Positions 1 through 5,376 of a DNA stretch of 7,008 nt are shown here, piece after piece (the stretch's first letter is position 1; each line of letters begins with the position of its first letter). The translations under genes were made by a program, and so were the position numbers. Under the pieces are notes generated by a model. The model made no database searches. It worked only from the letters and a program-made list of their open reading frames with translations, and was not told the origin of the DNA. Origin of the DNA: Holosporaceae bacterium (GTDB lineage: Bacteria > Pseudomonadota > Alphaproteobacteria > UBA3830); NCBI GenBank assembly GCA_031267195.1, contig JAIRZO010000098.1, positions 1 to 7,008 on the forward strand, read 5' to 3'.

Positions 1-288
1 TTGACCATTTATAACGACGAATGGAAAGCATACGATGGCTTAGTGAACGAAGGATATAAGAAACATTATTGAGTGAAACACAGCGATGATGTTTTTGCTA
101 ACGGTCGTGCACATGTAAATGGTATAGAGAATTTTTGGGGAGTAGCTAAAAGCAGAATGGTAAAAATGAGAGGAATCCAGAGTGAAAAATTCAACCTACA
201 CTTAAAAGAAACTGAATGGAGGTTTAATCATAGAAATGAAAATATTTATAAAATGTTGCTAAATAGACTAAGAAAATCTCCCCTCTAA
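1..288 (+). pseudogene. IS1595-family (ISXO2/IS1016-like) transposase, C-terminal remnant
   Basis: Reading from base 1 in frame 1 gives the C-terminal part of a DDE transposase of the ISXO2-like group. The segment IYNDEWKAYDGL carries the second catalytic Asp (codon 16-18), and GIENFWGVAK carries the third acidic residue (Glu, codon 127-129). The tail RFNHRNENIYKMLL is typical of the family just before its end. A TGA at 70-72 interrupts the frame where relatives usually have Arg (HYRVKHS), consistent with a CGA-to-TGA transition. The reading frame continues unbroken to TAA at 286-288, so this is a point-nonsense pseudogene and not a shuffled fragment. A product restarting after the stop would lack the catalytic Asp residues. 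The left part lies outside the window, so overall integrity is unknown. I could not confirm a terminal inverted repeat; bases just past the stop (about 286-302) are where one would be expected. No gene is visible from 289 to 354. Confidence 0.85.
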
Positions 289-354
289 TCTAGTCTTGAA
301 CCTTCGCATTTACAGCCTTCCAAGTCCGGAGTCTCATCTTGAATGAGTATAACC

Positions 355-445
355 ACAGCGTTGGCCTGACCTCGACTTCTCCATCCGTCGCCACCAGGCG
401 GTCGTACATTCGGTGCACGCCGATGGTAGCCACCTGCGGAGTCAG
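355..445 (-). pseudogene. Degenerate duplicate of an E2 acyltransferase gene segment
   Basis: This stretch matches bases 555-648 inside the neighbouring E2-like gene at a constant offset of 200 bp. I count 8 substitutions and one 3-bp gap. Read on the minus strand it encodes LTPQVATIGVHRMYDR, then LVATDGEVEVRP. The gene copy has LTPPQVATLSVHRMYDR, then PVATDGDVEVRP. The gap removes one of two adjacent prolines and so keeps the frame. Five differences change the amino acid and three are silent. The match begins inside the TGA stop of the E2-like gene (442-444), and the fragment's frame is shifted relative to that gene, so it is not translated as an extension. After RPTL the similarity to the gene copy is lost, before the conserved DHR motif. 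It has no start codon of its own. It could be the remnant of a second E2 gene or of a failed tandem duplication. Confidence 0.8.
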
Positions 446-3400
446 AGGTCCAGCATGTTCCAGCCTGGGTTTTCCACATATCTTTTTACGTTTTCCAGAA
501 ATTCCGATGCCTTCTTGGTGTCAGAAATCCTGTGATCATAGGACAAAGAAATATACAGCATTGGCCTGACCTCGACGTCTCCATCCGTCGCCACCGGGCG
601 GTCGTACATGCGATGCACGCTGAGGGTGGCCACCTGAGGCGGAGTCAGTAGATCTGTCCCCAGGATGGAGCCGAAGACTCCTGCATTTACGACTGTGAAA
701 GTCCCCCCGGAAACTTCCTCAATGGACAAGGTTCCTTCAACCGCTCTTCGGGAGAGATTTATCATAATTTTTTCTATCTCTGCTATGGAAAGCTTGTCTG
801 CGTGCCGGATGACCGGAGCTATCACACCATCGTTGCCACAGGTGATGATGGATATATCAAAATTGCTTTTGTAGATAATGTTGTTATCAATAATATGAGC
901 ATTGAAAATCTTGTATTTTTTTAGAGAGAAAATGCTGGCAATGACGAAGAATGGTGTAAACCCCAGCCTAGTATTGTATTTTTTCGTAAAGGCATCGCCG
1001 AAATTTTTCTCCAGAGACAGAATTGCTGACATGTCAATTTCATTGGATACGGTGGAAATAATGGCGGTGTCCATGGATTCCTTCATTTTTTCATGAATGC
1101 GTTGCTTTAGGAGATCCAAAGGGACGGATTTGTCGTTGGGAGAGGCGAAAAATGTCGGTTTCTTCCAGTTGGCCGCATAAATCGCTGGATCTCCTTCCTG
1201 GGGATATTTCAGCAGATTTTGCTCAAATTTCTCCTGGAATTTGTCGTCTTCTTGAGAAGGTGAAATTGGGTCAAGTTTTTCAGAAAACGAAGTGGAGCCC
1301 AACATCGCAGAGGACAAGACCATCCCGGCGGATCCATCTGTGGAACAGTGGTCATGATTTGAGCAGGTTCGGCCAACGTCGATATCTGATCCGTTGGCGC
1401 CACAGGGCTGGCGGAAGTCTCCGCAGCAATCGGTAAAATTTCCTATCGTTTGATCATCATCACTGCAAATTTCTTCCATCAGATCCTCGTGTAAATCATC
1501 GTCGGATGGAGGATTGCAGTGATCATCTGTTAGTTCTCTTTCATTGAAGTGGTCAGTTATTCCGTTGTAATAACAGCGAAAATTCTCTTCACTACCGCAG
1601 AAAAAAGCATCGTCGCAGCAGCTGCCACAACAATCATCATCGTAGTAAAAAGTTCCGGAAACGGAGCTATGCGACTGTAGCGGTGGAGAGGCTACCACAC
1701 CGATGGTGTCAGCGGGAATCGGCGCAGTAGGGGTCGTGCAATGCGGCGCAGTGGAAGGAATATTCTGATTCGAGTCGGGAACCACTGGATCACGGCGAGC
1801 TCCATCGGCTCTGACGTAGTCCTGCTCCCGGTTACTGTCCTCGGGAATCCTGCTACTGTTTTTTGTTTTGCAGTCACAGCAGTTTCCATAGATGCCTTCT
1901 TCAATGCCGCCATGGTGGCAGCTGTTTCTGAAGTGATGATCACTGGCTTTTTTATCCCAGCCATTGTTCACTCCGTTCCTTCCGTGACCGTTAGTATATC
2001 CGTTGCTGCGGCGATAGGGTTTTCCGGCACCAGTATCCTCTTCAAGGATATCGGCCATATGTCGAAATGCATCTTTCATTTTCCCGCCGGTTGTTGCTGC
2101 AATCTCAGACATAAGAGAATTTATGGTTTCCTTTATGTTCCTATGCAAATGTTGAAGAGTTCGGTTTTTTAGCAGCTCGGTTTCCTGAGAAAGTGTATAT
2201 ACAACGGATCTTATGTCGCTGCTGGTCCTTTCTTTTACGTTGTTTATGATGGAACTGATGGAATATTGGGCATCAGCGCTTGCCGATTGCAATAGTCCTT
2301 TTTTGATCATTTCCGTCTCGTGAATTGCTATTTTTTCAATGGCCTGCTTTATTTCTTTGATACTTTTTTCCTTCACTTCGAACATTACGCAGCCGACGGC
2401 ATTTGCGATTTCGCGATTCGCTGCCTGTAATATGCTGGTTTTCATTAGTTCTGCCTCCCGATCCGCGGATTGCAGCACAGTGTTTTTCATGGTTTCTGCT
2501 TCCTGAGTGGCGGATGTTAGGATGTTGTCCTTTAGTGTTTCAGCTTCCTTAGTAGCTGCCGTTATGACATTGCTGCGGATGTTTTCAGCTTCCTGTGTAG
2601 CCGATTGCATAATATCACTCTTGATGAGCTCAGCCTCCAGACTTGCCGATTGTAACAGACTAGCTTTTAGGCAATCAGCTTCAGTTTTTGCGTGTTGCAG
2701 AGATGATTCTATTATTTCATCCGCCTGATGTTTTGCGGTAACTAGAGCTTCTGCTCTGCTTTTTCTTATCATCTGTAAAGCTTCCTTAGCGGCACGCTTA
2801 TGAGCCGAGTGAATAATGTCTTTTTTCACTTCTTTTGCATTGTTTTTTGCATCACGAATGGTGTTTTCGACAATTTCTCTGGAAATGCGCTCAGCTTCAA
2901 TGCTGGCGTTTTCCTTTGCCTGTACGATGCTATTAACGACGGCATCTGCCGCCTTGGCTTTTGCTTCAGCGTCGGCAGTCCGGATGATTTCCTCCCTCAG
3001 GAGGCGAGCTTCTTCGTCGGCTTTTTCTTTTGCTTCGTTTATGATTTTTGTACGAGTATTCTCCGCTTTAACTATCGATCCTTGTACTATTTTTTGATGA
3101 GCTTCGGCGGCATCTTTTCGAGCTTTGTCTTCATATTCTTTCAGAATCTTAGCTTTCAGCAATTCCGCTTGCTGCAGTGCTTGTTTTTTAGCTTCGGCTA
3201 TGACTTCCTCCAATAGCCTTCGTGCTTCTTCCTTGCCTTTTTCTCCTGCTGATTTAAGGATGTTTAGAAATTTTTCTTCGGTTCTAGTTGATAGTTCTTC
3301 AATGACATCTTCACCGTACTTTTCCACCAATGTCTCGTCTGATTTTAGCATTTTTGCCGTCTCGATGGCGTTGAGTTCGATGGATGACTCAAGCTGATTT

Positions 3401-3987
3401 GCCATGTTTGTGACGGAAACTTCTGCGGCGCTGAGGCTATCGCCAATGGGAGAAGAAGTTGATTCGTTGGAATGGGAAGATACGGAAAAGCTATATCCAT
3501 TGCTACTCCCTGTCGATGCGCTTTTGTCCACAAATGAAGAAACTTTACCTTCTCTGGATGTTTGATTTTCAGATGCTGCGCGTTTCGCGGCAGCTAATCT
3601 CTCTGCCTCTGCTGCTTCCGTCGCTCGCCGCTTCTCCTGCTCCTCGTGTTTAGCTAGATCTTTTTTCAGATAATCATCAATAATGGCAGATTTTTGTTTT
3701 ATATCGTTCACCAGTGTGTTTTGCTTTATGTCGTTAATGTCTCCGTCCAGTTCCGTCTCAATAACGGCAATTTTCGTTCCATGCGATACGACTTCACCCT
3801 GCTGCACAATGATTTCTGCCAATATGCAGTCGTAGCTTGATGTAATTCCACAAGAAACTTCCGTCGTTTCTGCATCGGCAATAATTTCATTTTTAGATAT
3901 CTTATCACCAATTTTCTTGTACCAGGCAGAAAGCGTTATCTCATCAGAAGAAACATCAAAATCTGGAATATATATATCTATACGCAT
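442..3987 (-). CDS. Giant E2-like protein: degenerate lipoyl domain, coiled coil, Cys-rich region, SucB-type catalytic domain
   Basis: This 1181-residue protein is derived from dihydrolipoamide acyltransferase (E2). Residues 1-80 resemble a lipoyl domain (AWYKKIGDKI, then ETTEV), but the lipoyl-lysine site of the family's ETDKV motif is Glu43. Residues 106-140 form a charged helix. Residues 190-650 are Ala/Glu/Lys-rich predicted coiled coil with 15-residue repeats at 416-525. Residues 655-910 are low-complexity, with 18 Cys between 690 and 881. Residues 950-1181 are a full catalytic domain most like SucB (VSNEIDMSAIL, RLGFTPFFV, GGTFTVVNAGVFGS, TPPQ), with SYDHRISDT holding His1152 and Asp1156; the usual Gly of DHRxxDG is Thr1157. 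No peripheral subunit-binding domain is recognisable. The C-terminus NMLDL is normal for E2. The start is supported by AAGGA seven bases upstream. SucB is normally about 400 residues and would transfer succinyl groups in the 2-oxoglutarate dehydrogenase complex. This version probably cannot carry lipoate itself, so function is unknown. It lies 75 bp downstream of uppP and has no sucA or lpd beside it. Confidence 0.85.
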   Translation of the reverse strand: MRIDIYIPDFDVSSDEITLSAWYKKIGDKISKNEIIADAETTEVSCGITSSYDCILAEIIVQQGEVVSHGTKIAVIETELDGDINDIKQNTLVNDIKQKSAIIDDYLKKDLAKHEEQEKRRATEAAEAERLAAAKRAASENQTSREGKVSSFVDKSASTGSSNGYSFSVSSHSNESTSSPIGDSLSAAEVSVTNMANQLESSIELNAIETAKMLKSDETLVEKYGEDVIEELSTRTEEKFLNILKSAGEKGKEEARRLLEEVIAEAKKQALQQAELLKAKILKEYEDKARKDAAEAHQKIVQGSIVKAENTRTKIINEAKEKADEEARLLREEIIRTADAEAKAKAADAVVNSIVQAKENASIEAERISREIVENTIRDAKNNAKEVKKDIIHSAHKRAAKEALQMIRKSRAEALVTAKHQADEIIESSLQHAKTEADCLKASLLQSASLEAELIKSDIMQSATQEAENIRSNVITAATKEAETLKDNILTSATQEAETMKNTVLQSADREAELMKTSILQAANREIANAVGCVMFEVKEKSIKEIKQAIEKIAIHETEMIKKGLLQSASADAQYSISSIINNVKERTSSDIRSVVYTLSQETELLKNRTLQHLHRNIKETINSLMSEIAATTGGKMKDAFRHMADILEEDTGAGKPYRRSNGYTNGHGRNGVNNGWDKKASDHHFRNSCHHGGIEEGIYGNCCDCKTKNSSRIPEDSNREQDYVRADGARRDPVVPDSNQNIPSTAPHCTTPTAPIPADTIGVVASPPLQSHSSVSGTFYYDDDCCGSCCDDAFFCGSEENFRCYYNGITDHFNERELTDDHCNPPSDDDLHEDLMEEICSDDDQTIGNFTDCCGDFRQPCGANGSDIDVGRTCSNHDHCSTDGSAGMVLSSAMLGSTSFSEKLDPISPSQEDDKFQEKFEQNLLKYPQEGDPAIYAANWKKPTFFASPNDKSVPLDLLKQRIHEKMKESMDTAIISTVSNEIDMSAILSLEKNFGDAFTKKYNTRLGFTPFFVIASIFSLKKYKIFNAHIIDNNIIYKSNFDISIITCGNDGVIAPVIRHADKLSIAEIEKIMINLSRRAVEGTLSIEEVSGGTFTVVNAGVFGSILGTDLLTPPQVATLSVHRMYDRPVATDGDVEVRPMLYISLSYDHRISDTKKASEFLENVKRYVENPGWNMLDL
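555..648 (-). repeat. GC-rich direct repeat, intact copy inside the E2-like gene
   Basis: This is the partner of the degenerate copy at 355-445, at an offset of 200 bp. It encodes residues 1114-1145 of the E2-like protein, a conserved part of the catalytic domain (TPPQ through RPMLY). By hand count, 561-648 is 59/88 G+C (67%), while 841-930 of the same gene is 23/90 (26%). Because the peptide aligns with normal E2 sequence, this copy is functional coding sequence and not an inserted element. Confidence 0.8.
2413..2727 (-). repeat. Tandem 45-bp (15-residue) repeats in the coiled-coil region
   Basis: On the minus strand about seven degenerate 45-bp units run in register, starting at residues 416, 431, 446, 461, 476, 491 and 506, with a weaker one at 521. 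The protein pattern is roughly QSAxxEAExxKxxIL, for example QSATQEAENIRSNVI, TSATQEAETMKNTVL and QSADREAELMKTSIL. On the plus strand the unit is visible as a recurring TCAGCTTCCT-like core every 45 bases. A related unit recurs at about residue 567 (QSASADAQ). Fifteen residues over four helical turns is 3.75 residues per turn, slightly looser than the 3.5 of a classic heptad. Confidence 0.8.
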
Positions 3988-3994
3988 GGACTTT

Positions 3995-3999
3995 TCCTT
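3995..3999 (-). promoter_or_regulatory. Ribosome binding site of the E2-like gene
   Basis: On the minus strand AAGGA lies seven bases before the ATG at 3987-3985. This fixes the start codon, because the lipoyl-like fold begins immediately after it. The 75-bp gap to uppP also contains a run of eight A on this strand (4047-4040). I see no convincing -35/-10 pair or terminator there, so cotranscription with uppP is possible. Confidence 0.75.
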
Positions 4000-4062
4000 G
4001 AATTCTGGAAAGACATATATCCATTAGACAGTAAAAGAGTTTTTTTTATGTTAATTTTTAAT

Positions 4063-4857
4063 TCAAAATAGGCAATTTATGGCAATACAGAAGCCAAAAA
4101 TGATACGATAGATAATTATAGGTAGCAGCTGATGTGTTTTCAGAAACGAATCCATAAAATGCAACGTTATCAATCCGGATACGAAGGCAAACAATCCGCC
4201 AACAAAAACAGCATTCCAATCATTAATGAAGATTTTTCCACAAAAAACTTTTAACAATTTTAACGTAATTGCGCCGCATACCGGCACTAGCGACATTAGC
4301 ATGGCATATCGAAAACTTTCTCGACGGGAATATCCCAGATATCTCATCATGGATAAACAAGATCCCAGTCGACTTACTCCGGGAATGAAGGATAGAATCT
4401 GGGCAATGCCTACCAGGATACTGTGTTTTCTTGATACTGGGCCGGGCATCTGCTGCGCATTCCTATCACATAACCACAAAACAACGGAAAAGACTATCAT
4501 TGCTATGCTCATGATGAGCATAGAATTAATGCTTATGGAAAAAACAATTTCTGCAATGCCAAAAATTACGATAACCGGAACACTTGATACAGCAATGGTA
4601 ATAAAAAAATCACGATCTTCACTTCGGCAAACGGTTAGTAAATCCCAGGAACCACGCAGCAATTTCCAGATAAGTTGGTGATAGAAAAATACGATGGCCA
4701 AAAACGAACCGGCGTTGAGGAATATTTCAAACGCTGGCTCATTTTCAAAAATTCCACATATGTTTCGGATAATGCGCAAGTGAGCGGACGAACTTATCGG
4801 TAAAAATTCGGTAACTCCCTGTATAATCCCAAAAAGAATGGCGTGCGACAAATCCAT
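4063..4857 (-). CDS. uppP: Undecaprenyl-diphosphatase (BacA/UppP)
   Basis: UppP is an integral membrane enzyme that removes a phosphate from undecaprenyl pyrophosphate, recycling the lipid carrier used for peptidoglycan and other envelope polymers. Overexpression of family members gives bacitracin resistance. The length of 264 residues is normal. Motif I is seen as QGVTEFLPISSSAHL, with Gln13 and Glu17 of the (E/Q)xxxE pattern and His26. Motif II is PGVSRLGSC at residues 159-167, with Arg163 retained. The family consensus is PGxSRSxxT, so Ser is Leu164 and Thr is Cys167, which is unusual. Hydrophobic segments cover roughly residues 48-64, 84-108, 110-130, 146-160, 184-205, 215-235 and 244-262. 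The ATG is one base after the trmL stop and has no clear Shine-Dalgarno sequence, suggesting translational coupling. The gene ends in TGA at 4063-4065. The organism therefore probably makes at least some lipid-carrier-dependent envelope polymer. Confidence 0.92.
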   Translation of the reverse strand: MDLSHAILFGIIQGVTEFLPISSSAHLRIIRNICGIFENEPAFEIFLNAGSFLAIVFFYHQLIWKLLRGSWDLLTVCRSEDRDFFITIAVSSVPVIVIFGIAEIVFSISINSMLIMSIAMIVFSVVLWLCDRNAQQMPGPVSRKHSILVGIAQILSFIPGVSRLGSCLSMMRYLGYSRRESFRYAMLMSLVPVCGAITLKLLKVFCGKIFINDWNAVFVGGLFAFVSGLITLHFMDSFLKTHQLLPIIIYRIIFGFCIAINCLF

Positions 4858-4861
4858 GTCA
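4855..4861 (-). promoter_or_regulatory. trmL stop / uppP start junction (TGACATG)
   Basis: On the minus strand the trmL stop TGA is followed by a single C and then the uppP ATG. No purine-rich ribosome binding site precedes this ATG. The arrangement points to ribosome re-initiation, so uppP output probably depends on translation of trmL. Confidence 0.65.
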
Positions 4862-5311
4862 GTAGAGATTTAGCTGTTTCATCGCTTCTCCGACAACGAT
4901 GGATGCGGCAATTGCCATATTTAAAGATCTTCGCTGAGGTAGCATAGGAATTTTTACGCGATGTTGCATTTTTTCTAAATCTTGTTCCAAAAAACCGTAG
5001 TGCTCAGATCCTACCACCAAAATATCATCGGATAAATATTCGAATGTATGATACGGTACAGAATTTTCTCCAACATCCAAAGCGATCAACCGTCGTTTTT
5101 CATAAAATGCATGGAAGATATCAAAGGAATTGTAAACAGTATAGTTGGAAGTGGGAATATAATCCATTCCTGCTCTACGTAGTCTTTTGTCCTCGCAGAT
5201 AAATCCAATTGGTCTAATTATGTCAATGAAAATCCCAAGACAAGATCCTAACCGCAGCAGCGTTCCAGCATTTTGTGGTATTTGAGGATGGTATAAAGCT
5301 AAATTAATCAT
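4859..5311 (-). CDS. trmL: tRNA (cytidine(34)-2'-O)-methyltransferase TrmL
   Basis: TrmL is a small SPOUT-class enzyme that uses S-adenosylmethionine to methylate the 2'-OH of the wobble nucleotide of certain leucine tRNAs, in the cytoplasm. The 150-residue length and the whole sequence fit a single-domain family member. The N-terminal signature is LALYHPQIPQNAGTLLRL (Asn14, Gly16, Arg20), followed by DKRLRRAGMDY at 41-51. The knot region shows VVGSEHYGF at 99-107 and IPMLPQRRSLNMAIAAS at 121-137. The latter resembles the alphaproteobacterial version (IPMRPGLRSLNVAVAA). Homologues begin at the same Met, supporting the start, although the AGAGGA ribosome binding site sits only three bases from it. 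trmL is divergent from recJ and lies just upstream of uppP. Some relatives are annotated as generic SpoU/CspR RNA methylases, so the exact tRNA target is inferred from family membership. Confidence 0.92.
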   Translation of the reverse strand: MINLALYHPQIPQNAGTLLRLGSCLGIFIDIIRPIGFICEDKRLRRAGMDYIPTSNYTVYNSFDIFHAFYEKRRLIALDVGENSVPYHTFEYLSDDILVVGSEHYGFLEQDLEKMQHRVKIPMLPQRRSLNMAIAASIVVGEAMKQLNLY

Positions 5312-5314
5312 TAT

Positions 5315-5320
5315 TCCTCT
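5315..5320 (-). promoter_or_regulatory. Ribosome binding site of trmL, closely spaced
   Basis: AGAGGA on the minus strand is separated from the trmL ATG (5311-5309) by only ATA. The spacing is shorter than usual, but no other Met fits the family alignment. Confidence 0.6.
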
Positions 5321-5338
5321 TACTTTTTCTGCCTAAAA

Positions 5339-5344
5339 ATTGTA
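5339..5344 (-). promoter_or_regulatory. Candidate -10 element for the trmL-uppP transcript
   Basis: The minus strand reads TACAAT, one mismatch from TATAAT, about 28 bases upstream of the trmL ATG. No good -35 is seen 16-18 bases further upstream. The 65-bp gap between trmL and recJ must hold start signals for both divergent genes unless the promoters lie inside the coding regions. For recJ I found only a weak TATAGG at 5359-5364. Confidence 0.3.
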
Positions 5345-5376
5345 GCATTAGTGAAAACTATAGGATAGAACATAAA

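Noticed and set aside
70..72. TGA read as Trp (alternative genetic code)
   Set aside because: trmL, uppP and the E2-like gene all end naturally at TGA at the expected family lengths, and Trp is encoded by TGG. The homologous transposase residue is Arg, so this is a nonsense mutation.
333..347. Terminator hairpin between the E2-like gene and the transposase (CTCAT-CTTGA-ATGAG)
   Set aside because: The stem is only five base pairs and AT-rich, with no following T run on either strand.
555..648. In-frame inserted palindromic element of the kind known in Rickettsia
   Set aside because: The encoded peptide aligns with conserved E2 catalytic sequence (TPPQ, DRPVA, RPMLY) and is not an insertion relative to the family.
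1741..2172. Plus-strand 143-codon open frame resembling a membrane protein
   Set aside because: It lies antisense to the E2-like gene. Its hydrophobic look follows from being the complement of a polar, Asp/Asn/Lys-rich sequence, and it has no recognisable family motif.
2800..3216. Plus-strand Phe-rich 138-codon open frame
   Set aside because: It is the complement of the Lys/Glu-rich coiled coil (GAA and AAA codons become TTC and TTT). No ribosome binding site or family pattern supports it.
442..3987. Functional sucB encoding a standard 2-oxoglutarate dehydrogenase E2
   Set aside because: The catalytic domain fits, but the lipoyl lysine is missing, no subunit-binding domain is seen, and the length is about three times normal. 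I therefore left the gene symbol empty.
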